In this document: positions 32,393-42,743 of the stretch, piece after piece
How positions within the stretch are numbered: the stretch's first letter is position 1
Layout of the letters: the number at the start of each line of letters is the position of its first letter
Source: Raphanus sativus
Taxonomy: Eukaryota > Streptophyta > Magnoliopsida > Brassicales > Brassicaceae
Direction of reading: 5' to 3'
DNA length: 64,000 bases
Assembly (NCBI RefSeq): GCF_000801105.2
Contig: NC_079518.1
Span: 26,454,800 to 26,518,799 of the forward strand
Program-made: the position numbers and the translations under genes
The notes under the pieces: model-generated
Seen by the model: the letters and a program-made list of their open reading frames with translations, nothing else
Database searches by the model: none
What the model was told of the DNA's origin: nothing

Positions 32393-33207
32393 GAGAGATG
32401 AGGAGAAGACATATGCTCTTTTGTGCTTTTAACTTGTGATGTAATGCAACCTTCTTTCTTTTCTTTTGTGTGGATGTTAAATGTTTTCTTGTGTTTCCAT
32501 GTCTACAATATAACCGAATAATCATCGCAACTTTCGCTGTCCAACTTGAAAATCATTGAAAAAAACGAAATATAAATCTCATCATACCATTTATTCTTTA
32601 GTCTACATCTTGCAAGGTATAATGTGTGCTGATTACTCTGCTATATCTCGTTACACCAATCGATGTTGAAATCTGTGATGTTCTGAGTCTGTTAGGAATT
32701 ATGAAGTTGCATGCAGCTAATAAATCTTGGACTGACCCTCTTTATTTTGTTTTTTTACTAAAAATGGTATTGGGGGATGTCCTATTTTGAATGCCTGTCT
32801 TTTAGTTCATCAAAGTACCAATGAGTCTATAAACTGGTTAAGTATTCACTGAGGAAGTGTAAAAGTTATATTAAATAGGATCAATGTAGCCTGAACTCCC
32901 CCTGCTTTTAAGAAAAGGAAACAATCGTGCTATAGTGATGATTCATATTATCATCTGTCGCTTTGCACTAGGAGTTATGAATTTGTGATTGTATTTGCTT
33001 TAATTTTGAGTCCAATACAGTCTAAAACAGAGTATCTGCAAGTAATTTTCAACATAATCAAGTTTTTGGTGTTGGAAAAGGTTAAGCAAACTGGAATAGG
33101 ATCAGTTGTTCGTGTAAACAAATTCTGAGACTCTTGTCATAGTATCTCTCATGCGTTAGATTGGTTTGTCCCTTTTTTCTTGATGGTGAAATTGTGGATG
33201 TTTGCAG

Positions 33208-33297
33208 GTTCTGGACAGAGGAGAGAAGATAGAACTTCTGGCTGACAAAACGGAGAACCTTCAGTTTTAAGCGGATAGTTTCCAAAGACAAGGGAGG
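33208..33297 (+). pseudogene. Exon of a VAMP72-group R-SNARE (VAMP727-like), broken
   Basis: After a TTTGCAG acceptor the frame reads VLDRGEKIELLADKTENLQF, then a TAA where a Gln codon is expected, then ADSFQRQGR. This is the C-terminal half of the R-SNARE (longin/synaptobrevin) motif, with the wording I remember for VAMP727, a plant-specific vacuolar-sorting SNARE. The following membrane anchor is not recognisable and no other VAMP exon is seen nearby. A single exon fragment with a nonsense change: a pseudogene. Confidence 0.6.
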
Positions 33298-33528
33298 CAT
33301 TTTCCTACATACATTTTTGTCGAGATTACGTCGGAATGTCTTAGCAAAATCCTGATCGATTTTCTTCTGACTAGATAGATTCAACAAAATGAGTTCGCTT
33401 ATAGGACATCCACACGCTTGACATCTGTTCCTTTTTTCACAGCAGACTCTCTTCTTACTGTGTTCTGGTTTTTTATCTCCTAATAGATTTGGATCAACGA
33501 TCTGACTTACGCCTAATGCAATTCCTAA

Positions 33529-35341
33529 CACAAATAGAAATATAATATTATTAAAAATTAAAATTTAAGATCTTGCGATATAGTACATGTTAGAAACTAT
33601 CAAAAGATCTTGCGATATAGTACATGTTAGAAACACAAATAGAAATATAATATTATTAAAAATTAAAATTTAAGATCTTGCGATATAGTACATGGATAGA
33701 TTGATCAATTTTCATGTTTATATAGAAAACACATTAGACCCGTATCCTCTCAACCCTAAGAAGAAAAAAGAAGCGCCGTAGTGAATCTCGCCTCCTGCTC
33801 CGATGGTCGGTGTCTCTCACCGCCGCCGGGAGCGGGCCCGTTTCGTCTATTATTTAGCTTCTACGGCTTTTAATCACGGCATTTTGAACGATTTTGAGGA
33901 GTACAGCTTCGGATCCGGGTTGAGAAATGGAGAGGATGCGACGACTCTTGCGTCTGATCCTTGAGCGTCTCTACTTGGATGGAGAATCGATCTGTACCGG
34001 TAGCTTCGGACTCTGAGCAGTGCTCGTGAGCTTGGCTGTCGGGTTACGGAACCTGTGAAGGTTGGTAGCCTCGTACGGTCGTAAGTTTCTCCTGTTTATG
34101 GCGGTACCCTCAACGTTTAGTGTCTGGTTATGTTTTAGTTCTTTGTCCTTTGTAGTTGTTGGTAGTTGCTTTTGTGAATCCGAGGCGTTTGACGGTTGGG
34201 GATCTTGTGGAGAAGAGGCCAGGTTCTGTCCTAATTGTCTGGCCTTGCTTGGGTCGTTTCACTAGGTTCAATCTCTTTCTGGTGCGCGGTGCAAGTCTAA
34301 ACCGGCTCTGATGTGGGTTGCTACTTCTTCCAACGAATTTGGTGAAGCTAATCTCAGATGGGTCAACAATGGTTCTTCGTATCTGGCCTTCTTCTCAATG
34401 CCCTGTCGTCTATGTTAAGGGTTTCTTAAGCTATGTCTTGTCTTGAGTGATTTCTTTGAGATACTGGAGTACCTAGGTCAGGAGGCATTGATGGTGATGG
34501 CTTCGTTGGTTCTCCGGAATTACCTTGCCTTGCTCTCGCTAATGCCTCGACCTGTGCTTTTAATGTTGAATGGTTCAGTGTGAAGTTGCGATGTTGCGAA
34601 GTGGTGCTGTCTCTTGGTTTTAAACCGACGGGTTTCTCCGGATTTTTTGGTAAGAGATTGTGGAGCTTTAGCTCAATAGCGTTCGGTCTTTGAGTAGTTG
34701 TCTGCCAACCGTCTTCTTCGTCGGCTACTCAGGTTGGAGATCCGTTATCTCATGCTTCCATAAGTTGAAGCTTGGTATTGAGTGCCGGTTGCTCGTGGTT
34801 CCCGGATGGAACTTGTTTTGGAGCTTTACTCTAACCTCAAATAATTTGACCTTCAACGCCTTCCCGCTTATTCTAGCTTCGATCATCGTCTTGCTTCACA
34901 TGCTTATTGGTTGTTTGTGTGCTCCAAATATCTCAGGGATCATTTGTTTCCTTTGTTTTTATTTATTTCTTGTTGTTTTAAACCTGGCTCCGAGTGGTAT
35001 TGTTTACCTCGTCGGCTTATGCTTTCGAAAGGGTGTTTCACCTTTGTCGGCTCTGTGTACTTCAAAATTTAAGTGAATGAAAATCCAACAGATGACAAAA
35101 AAAAAAAAAAAAAAAAATCAAAAGAGTCTTTGGAGTTCGTATTGAATAATATACATATCTAAACATTGAATATGTTTGACATCACAAAATAAAGTTTCAA
35201 CTCTTATTTACAAATTAAAAAATCCAAGTATTTAAAAATATAATAAAAATGAAAAGAACATTTATTGTCACATCTAAATTTTAAAATACTAATTTAAATC
35301 AAAAATAAAATTATACACATGGATCTAATAAGAATATAGTA
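33529..35341. repeat. Segmental repeat block P, copy 2, split by a retroposon
   Basis: 33543-33608 and 35118-35341 together match 26584-26866. At the split, the left side ends AAACTATCAAAAG and the right side begins ATCAAAAGAGTC, so ATCAAAAG is duplicated as a target site. Between the left flank and the retroposon, pieces of block P are repeated again (GATCTTGCGATATAGTACATG three times at 33569-33694). Confidence 0.6.
33695..35117 (+). mobile_element. Polyadenylated non-LTR retroposon, non-coding
   Basis: The body starts with a GC-rich leader (GCGCCGTAGTGAATCTCGCC, then CACCGCCGCCGGGAGCGGGC near 33820) and ends in AATGAAAATCCAACAGATG plus a 21-base A-run (35097-35117). The flank ATCAAAAG is duplicated (33601-33608 and 35116-35123). 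There is no long frame; short frames (67-128 codons) show no domain. It looks like a non-autonomous LINE-type element mobilised in trans. Confidence 0.6.
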
Positions 35342-35520
35342 CTCTGTTAAGCGTTTTTGTGTTAAAAAAAACCTTGGGGAGGAAGTGAAATCGTGTGATT
35401 GGAACCATGACACGTGAGAAAAAACTCACCGTCCGATTGAAAATGTATCCGTTGCAGTACATATCGGTTGCGATTATACATAGGTAAAAGCGTATATATG
35501 AGGCAATGTTTCCTCATTTC
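35342..35520 (+). promoter_or_regulatory. Putative Pol II promoter of the tandem-array locus
   Basis: A G-box-like ACACGTGA at 35409 and a TATA-like GTATATATGAG at 35491 are followed ~30 bp later by a pyrimidine-rich CCTCATTTCTCTAGGG, a typical plant initiation context. Downstream are well-formed introns. Inferred; no transcript evidence. Confidence 0.4.
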
Positions 35521-36299
35521 TCTAGGGCTTTCTCCGAAAAAAAAAATCTCGTTCTCGAAATTTCTGGCGATAAACTCTTCTGTCAAATATTTTTACAACC
35601 AGAGAAGTTCACGACATTCTTAAAAACAGTAAGTTCTTCCTCGATTTCTCTTGATCGGTGAATTGATTTCGCTGGGTTTCGTTTATATCTTATTTAATTA
35701 GGGCTTGGTGCGATCGATTGGGTTTTCACGATTTTTGTTTTAGGGTTTCATGTTTCCTTAACCACTCCATTCTTTTTTTTTAATTGTTGTTGTAGCGATC
35801 CTGGAAAGCGCTTGAATCGGAGTGGAACAATCGTTGAAGGTAACGTCTCGTCTCTGTCTACGCAAATTGTTTTTGTTTTTCTGTGCGATCTGACAAGTTT
35901 GCGTTGAGATGACTGTAGCAATTGACATGATAACTTAGAACTTGATCTTGCTTTAGATTTGGGCCACTTGATGCTATGTTATGGACAGGATGTTATCTTC
36001 TATATCTTTGACTTGAAATTGCTTATATACATATGTTCTTTCTTGTGGCGATTTCTTATATATTCTTTGCACAAGAGGAGAATTACAGGTCTCTCTGTTT
36101 TTGTTTTACAGAATGTGGAGAAATCATCATTGACAGATTGAAGACAAGTGTGAATCTTCGAGTTGAACGTACGGCTTAAGAAGTAGCAACACGAAACAGA
36201 TAAGTTCTTTGACTTCTTTTATGTTTTTGTTTTTTAGTTTTATCAAACTCCAAAAAGATCATAGGCAGACACTTATCTAATAGTGTTTCTGCCAGATTC

Positions 36300-38700
36300 T
36301 TATTTTTGGGAACATTGTCTCGAGTCCCTGTTGCAGTGAAAGCTTAGTCCCAAAGGAAATTTAATTAAATCCATCTCCTTAGAAACTGTTGGTTGGTAGT
36401 GCATGAATGTCTTAAGAGATGTTTGGGGATGGAAAGTAAAACACAACCTTAGTACCCACGGCTTTAACAAAACAACCATCAGCTTAAAAGAAATGTCTTT
36501 AGACAGAAAACAGCTATTTCTATAGCTACGAAAATTGATGGATGTATAAACGACCATCAGCTTACAAGATAGTCTTAAGACAAAGGCTATGAGTTGGTTT
36601 TGTACTTGTTGGATGGAAAATAACGACCACGAGTCATGAAAACCAAGTGTCCTGAGTCCCTGTTGCGTTAAAGCTTAGTCCCAAAGGAAATTTAAATCCA
36701 TCTTCTTAGAAACTGTTGGTTGGTAGTGCATGAATGTCTTAAGATATGTTTGGGGAAGGAAAGTAAAACACAACCTTATTACCCACGGCTTTAACAAAAC
36801 AACCATCGGCTTAAAAGAAATGTCTTTAGACAGAAAACAACTATTTCTGTAGCTATGAAAATTGATGGATGTATAAACGACCATCAGCTTACAAGATAGT
36901 CTTAAGACAAAGGCTATGAGTTGGTTTTGTACTTGTTGGATGGAAAATAACGACCACGAGTCATGAAAACCAAGTGTCCTGAGTCCCTGTTGCGTTAAAG
37001 CTTAGTCCCAAAGGAAATTTAAATCCATCTTCTTAGAAACTGTTGGTTGGTAGTGCATGAATGTCTTAAGATATGTTTGGGGAAGGAAAGTAAAACACAA
37101 CCTTATTACCCACGGCTTTAACAAAACAACCATCGGCTTAAAAGAAATGTCTTTAGACAGAAAACAACTATTTCTGTAGCTATGAAAATTGATGGATGTA
37201 TAAACGACCATCAGCTTACAAGATAGTCTTAAGACAAAGGCTATGAGTTGGTTTTGTACTTGTTGGATGGAAAATAACGACCACGAGTCATGAAAACCAA
37301 GTGTCCTGAGTCCCTGTTGCGTTAAAGCTTAGTCCCAAAGGAAATTTAAATCTCTTCTTAGAAACTGTTGGTTGGTAGTGCATGAATGTCTTAAGATATG
37401 TTTAGGGATGGAAAGTAAAACACAACCTTATTACCCACGGCTTTAACAAAACAACCATCGGCTTAAAAGAAATGTCTTTAGACAGAAAACAACTATTTCT
37501 GTAGCTATGAAAATTGATGGATGTATAAACGACCATCAGCTTACAAAATAGTCTTAAGACAAAGGCTATGAGTTGGTTTTGTACTTGTTGGATGGAAAAT
37601 AACACACACCTTAGTAGTACCCACGGCTTTACAAAATACAACCCTTGGCTTAAGAAAAAAAAAGAGTCCTTTAGACAGAAAATGGCTATGTCTATAGCTA
37701 TGAAACTTGATGGATGGATAAACGACCATCAGCTTACGAAATAGTCTTAAGACAAAGGCTATGAGAGTTGGTTTTGTACTTGTTGGATGGAATATAACAC
37801 ACACTTTAGTAGTACCCACGGCTTTACAAAACACAACCATCGGCTTAAGAAAAAAAAGAGTTTTTTAGACGGAAATGACTATTTCTATAGCTATGAAACT
37901 TGATGGATAGATAAACGACCATCAGCTTACAAAATAGTCTTAAGACAAAGGCTATGAGAGTTGGTTTTGTACTTGTTGGATGGAAAATAACACACACCTT
38001 AGTAGTACCCACGGCTTTACAAAACACAACCATCGGCTTAAAAAAAAGAGTTTTTTAGACTGAAAATGGCTATGTCTATAGCTATGAAAATTGATGGATG
38101 GATAAACGACCATCAGCTTACGAAATAGTCTTAAGACAAAGGCTATGGGAGTTGGTTTTGTACTTGTTGGATGGAATATAACACACACTTTAGTAGTACC
38201 CACAGCTTTACAAAACACAACCATCGGCTTAAGAAAAAAAAAAGAGTTTTTAGACAGAAAATGACTATTTCTATAGCTATGAAACTTGATGGATAGATAA
38301 ACGACCATCAGCTTACAAAATAGTCTTAAGACAAAGGCTATGAGAGTTGGTTTTGTACTTGTTGGATGGAATATAACACACACTTTAGTAGTACCCAAGG
38401 CTTTACAAAACACAACCATCGGCTTAAGAAAAAAAAAGTTTTTTAGACAGAAAACAGCTATTTCTGTAGTTATGAAAATTGATGGATGTATAAACGACCA
38501 TCAGCTTACAAAATAGTCTTAAGACAAAGGCTATGAAAGTTGGTTTTGTACTTGTTGGATGGAAAATAACGACCACAAGTCATGAAAACTAAGTGTCACG
38601 AGTCCCGTTGCGTGAACTTGTTGGATGGAAAATAACGACCACAAGTCATGAAAAGTAATGTCCCGAGTCCCGTTGGTATTGTACGGTTTGAGAGAAGTCT
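36300..38700 (+). repeat. Two-tier tandem array: four ~326-bp then five ~194-bp units
   Basis: The marker ACCATCAGCTTAC occurs at about 36553, 36879, 37206, 37531, 37723, 37915, 38107, 38302 and 38496: spacings of 326, 327, 325, then 192, 192, 192, 195, 194. The long unit equals the short unit plus ~133 bp (a segment with GACCACGAGTCATGAAAAC and AAACTGTTGGTTGGTAGTG). Each short unit is itself two related ~96-bp halves, each with an ACCxxCxGCTT core and a GTCTTAAGAC or GTCTTTAGAC (near-)palindrome followed by GGCTAT. The second and third long units are nearly identical, indicating recent unequal exchange. The minus-strand reading frames across it only reflect the period being compatible with translation; they start and stop within units. 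Confidence 0.9.
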
Positions 38701-39290
38701 TCAGACAAAGACTCTAAATCTAAACCCCAGGTCCATTGCTTAACCACAGCTCTATGAGCAAGGGATACTTGAGGATGCAAAGTGTGAGAAAATTTAGTAC
38801 CAACGGCTTATTAAAAGACAGAGTTTGTGAATGAAAATGTCTTCATCACGTACGTTAGTACCCACGGCTTATGAACAAGCTTTAAGACAGAGTTTGTAAA
38901 ACTACCAACGGCTTAAAGACAACTGTTTAGACAGAGAATGTGATTGTAAGACAGTCTTTAGACATAGACTATTCATCACATTAGTACCCATGGCTTGCAA
39001 GAAAGTCTTTTGATAAAGACATTGTAAAACTACCACTCGCTTAAAAAAGACAACTGTTTAGACAGAAAATGTGATTGTAAAAAAGTCTTTAGATAGAGAC
39101 TGTATTCATAACATAGTACCCACGGCTTGCAAATGACTGAATCTGTTTTTGAATACATCATCAGATTTGTACCCACGGCTTGCAAAAAAGGTCTTCAGGC
39201 AAAGACTGTTTTTGAATACATCATCAGATTTCTACCCACGGCTTTGAAAAAAAAGTTATAGACAAAGGCTATGAGATCGTCATAATGGCT
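38700..39290 (+). repeat. Degenerate monomers continuing the array
   Basis: At least eight further ACCCACGGCTT, ACCAACGGCTT or ACCCATGGCTT cores follow at ~45-95-bp spacing, each with an AGTCTTTAGACA or AGACAGAG-type partner downstream. They are more diverged than the array to the left, so this is probably its older edge. The words CATCATCAGATTT and CTACCCACGGCTT repeat at 39150-39240. Confidence 0.8.
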
Positions 39291-39954
39291 TTAAAGAATC
39301 ATCAACCGTTTCTTTCTTTTTTTACCACAAGTTATCAATTTTCTCAATCTCTGAACTTTTTTTTTCTTTCCAGGTGAAACCGAGTCATGTTCTTTTAGCT
39401 GTCAGACTCTTAAAGCTTCAGTTATCAAAGGTAACTTTCAAACCTATTTTTCTTTACTTATCTCTTGAATCACATATTCATTAATTTCTGGTATCCAGTG
39501 TTGAAGGTTGCAACATGGACGACACATATGAAGTCTAGAATCCTTGTAGTGGAGATGCATATCAACAGAAGGGTGCAGCCGAGCCAGCTCCTGCTACAGC
39601 AGGTACTTAAGCACCGTTTAGGAGAAACATACATGAAGTGAACTAGTTATATTTGTTTAGGTATGGGCTTCACAAACTGTTCATATCCTCATTGACGCTT
39701 GTTCAGGTATATGTTTACCTTCACTTTTTTCTCTTACAAAATTATATTATTACGCCCCATTTTAAGATTATATATGTTTTATTAAGCTAGCTCGACAACG
39801 TTTCTCTCACTGATTTAGCATCCATGAGATTCTATACACTGACTGCTAACAAATCCACTGATGAGCAAGTAGATTCTTTTTTAATATTGGAACATTACAT
39901 TGTGTTTCAGTGTTTAATCTCTATTCTTAATTTGGTGCTTGTACGTATGAGAAG

Positions 39955-40700
39955 GTCTTTTAATTTTATAAAAGTTGATGTATCTTAAAGTCTCTGGTAG
40001 AGAAACGTAGGTGAGAAATTCCTGCAAACTGTGCTAGTAGTTTCTTTGAATCTTGAATGTTTTTTATTTGGGTCATGCGTTTAACCCTCATTTGTCAGTC
40101 TAAACATGTTAGAATCTTATATTTTTGGTGCTTGTATGTATTATATGATCTCTCATTTTATGAAATCTATGTATCTTAGATTCTCTGATAGATCAACATA
40201 AGTGAGAGATTACATCATGTTGTTGTGCGTAGTAGTTATGTTTGAATCTTTATGAATGTTTCTATTTTGTGTTATGATCTTAGCCCTCAGTGATAAATAA
40301 CTCTAAACGGTGCTTTTATATCTTTAGTTTGGTGCTTTTATATATTTTAGAGTCTCTTGTAGATCAAACAGGCGAAACTCCTACAGATTGTGTGAGTAGT
40401 TTCATTGAATTTTGAATGTTCTCTGTTTTTGTGTTATGCTCCTCCTACTCTCATTGATCATACTAAACTGTGTTGTTATCTGTATGTTGCTTAGAGAAAG
40501 GTTATTATTCTAAATTAGTTTGGTGCTTCTGTGTATTATAAAGTATCTTGTTTCTTATAAAGTCACTTCTAGATCAACGTATATGAGAGAGACTCCTGCA
40601 GAATGTGGTCGTAGATTCCTTTTTTCTTGAATGGTTCTGTTTTGTGTTATACACTTAACCCTCACAGACCATTGTAAACATGTGAAATGACATCTTCACA
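39955..40700. repeat. Four diverged tandem copies of a 160-215-bp unit
   Basis: Landmarks TCT(C/T)TxxTAGATCAAC-T/GAGA (near 39990, 40181, 40350, 40566), CTCCTxCAGA-TGTG, TTGAATCTTGAATGTT-type text and TTAACCCTCA recur in order. No coding potential. It lies downstream of the array locus. Confidence 0.6.
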
Positions 40701-40735
40701 ACTCTGCATAGTAGGCTAATGATTACTGTGTTAGA

Positions 40736-40971
40736 TTCTATAAATTGTATATGTTGAATTGAGCTTTTACAGTGATTGAAAATTTCTCGTTATCAAGTCT
40801 ATATCTTTGTCTCCGAGTCTTGGCAACATTTCTGTCGATCAACACAAAGGCATTATATAAATTATATACGTTGACTTGAGCTTTTACAGTGATTGAAAAT
40901 TCCTCTGTTATCACTATATCTTTGTCTGCAAGTCTTAGCAACATTTGTGTCGATCAACACAAAGGCATTAA
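40736..40971. repeat. Two tandem copies of a ~117-bp unit
   Basis: Both copies contain GAGCTTTTACAGTGATTGAA, CTATATCTTTGTCT, GTCTTxGCAACATTT and GTCGATCAACACAAAGGCAT. A well-conserved pair (roughly 90% identical by eye), unrelated to the array at 36.3 kb. Confidence 0.8.
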
Positions 40972-42743
40972 CATGATAAATCAAACATAATTTTTAGATG
41001 CATAGACATGCTTCTTCTGGTCCTCCACGGACACAAATGCAGCTTTCAAAAAATATTAGATTGTTAGTATGAACAGAGGAATGTATGAGTAAACTAAATA
41101 TACCTAATGAAGAGACTCTTAGGTCCTTGAATCATATAGACACTTTAGAGTTCTACTTACCAAGATGGGTTCTTCATTTTTTCGAGTGTGCAAGTCCTTG
41201 ATGGATGTTCTAGTGTATTTCTTTGATCAATGCAAGATAGCTTATTACATCAAACACAAAGAATCAATCAAAAGCATATTTGGAAGTATAAATCAATCAA
41301 ATAAGCAAAATGAACAATCATATTAAGTTCAAGGCTCACCTTCCCTGGTTTGAATTGGATTTAAAATTTAGTTTCTTTGGGGTTTCTTTAAAACTTTTTT
41401 GCATCCCTTAAGAACAGAACAGCTTTGCAAACAGATTCTGGTTCAATAATCTTGCACCAAACCTTCATTCAAGCAATGATATTTACATTTTTAGCAAAAA
41501 AAAAAAAATTACTTACCAAGATCAAAGAAACGTTTATATGTTTTGATGAAGCCCAATAGTTTCTATCGTAGTTTTACCAAGATCAAATAAACGTTTATAT
41601 GTTGTGATGAAACCCAATAGTTTCTATCGTAGTTTATAAGTCGAAATACATAAGACAAAACTTTATTTAGTTTAGTTAGTAGACATAATACTAATCTATG
41701 TTATGACTTGGTTTTGTGTTTCTATGTTTCAAGGTGACTGCCCATGTTATGAGCCGAAGTACAAGGAAGGAAAATCTGTTCTTGAACTGCGCGAGACCTT
41801 TCTTGATTTTTTTTTATCAAGCAAATTACATTACAAAGTTATTACATAAACAGAGGTTTAATCCCATATGTTCATATTTATTATGTATTTTTTTTTGCCA
41901 AAATGTGAATTTTCATATTAAATGATGCATGATTGTAAAGATACAATAAGTTTTAGATATTTCTAGAGGTTGCCTTGGCAAAAATAATAAAAACAAGGCT
42001 AGTTCTAGGCAGGGCTTCCAAGTTCATGAAAGTTGTTGCAGTTGTCACTCAAAAATAATAAAAACAAGGCTAGTTCTAGTATTATGTATTTTTGTTTGCA
42101 ACAGGTAAAAAAGATTGAGGGTCAACATGACAGCAATGACTTCGTTTTCCAACAAATTTCACGAATTTAATGATTACATCATTCAGATGATTCTTAAGCA
42201 TCTATCATTTTCTTCTCAGATTTCTTTTAAAATTTACATGTCTTCAACCTTAGCTTATTGTCTTTCTATGGTTCTGATCATAAGTATATTTAGTACCCGA
42301 TGCGATAGCTTAGTTTGATAGGTTTTATTATCAATACTTTAATCTACTTTATCATTGAATATTAAGTACTCTCTCCGTTTTGAATTATTTGTCGTTCTAG
42401 AGTAAAGTTTTTGTTTTAAAATAAATATCGTTTTCAGTTTTCAAGTGCAAAATTTATTGACAATAATTTCTATTCTATTTTTCTATGGGTTGATATATGT
42501 AAACCAAGAACATAAATCTGTTTTTTCTTTTCCTTTTTGTTTTCTCCATTAAGAATGGAAAAGGGAAAAACTGAAAAACATATTCCTAATAGGATTTTAC
42601 AATGTGAATTCAACTCTATAAAAACAAACACAATTATACCGATAGAGAGAGTAGAGTCGTGAATCTGTGATAAGGTTAGTTCTTTCACTAATTGGATTTA
42701 GGGTTTCTTCTTTGATTTTGATAATCTGGCTATTGTCAAAACA
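40972..42743. other. Intergenic region with small duplications; no gene assigned
   Basis: Two ~63-bp tandem copies at 41512-41638 (ACCAAGATCAAA-AAACGTTTATATG ... CAATAGTTTCTATCGTAG) and a 29-bp direct repeat (AAAACAAGGCTAGTTCTAG) at 41990 and 42061. A frame at 41745-41840 (CPCYEPKYKEGKSVLELRET) looks protein-like but is short and unrecognised. 42500-42743 duplicates the upstream region of F-box copy A (26867-27111). Confidence 0.4.

Larger units (their letters stand above)
35520..39602 (+). ncRNA. Putative spliced long non-coding transcript containing the array
   Basis: Exon-like pieces with good splice sites are: ~35520-35628 (donor ACA|GTAAGTTC), 35797-35840 (TTGTAG| ... GAAG|GTAACG), 36113-~36167 (TTACAG| ...), 39374-39429 (TTCCAG| ... 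AAAG|GTAACTTT) and ~39499-39601 (ATCCAG| ... GCAG|GTACTT). None carries a long frame. The last piece has ATGGACGACACATATGAAG ending quickly in TAG, though the sequence after it (frame GDAYQQKGAAEPAPATA) is protein-like, so it could instead be a pseudogene of a small protein with a long 5' UTR. The tandem array 36300-39280 would lie in an intron or retained exon. Strand follows from the splice signals. Confidence 0.35.

Noticed and set aside
33082..33531. 149-residue minus-strand ORF with several Cys (CCEKRNRCQACGCP)
   Set aside because: It overlaps the VAMP-like exon in antisense and shows no domain; the Cys cluster alone does not support a zinc finger.
36300..38419. Series of minus-strand frames of 62-155 residues with repeated MVVYTSINF/MVVFCKAVG starts
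   Set aside because: Frames arise because the tandem unit lacks stops in one frame; they begin and end at unit boundaries, lack codon bias, and oppose the splice-signal strand.
36300..38700. CRISPR-like interpretation of the tandem array
   Set aside because: Repeats are contiguous, not separated by unique spacers, and this is plant nuclear DNA.
41745..41840. Coding-like frame CPCYEPKYKEGKSVLELRET
   Set aside because: Only ~30 codons before low-complexity Thr/Phe codons and stops; no family recognised.
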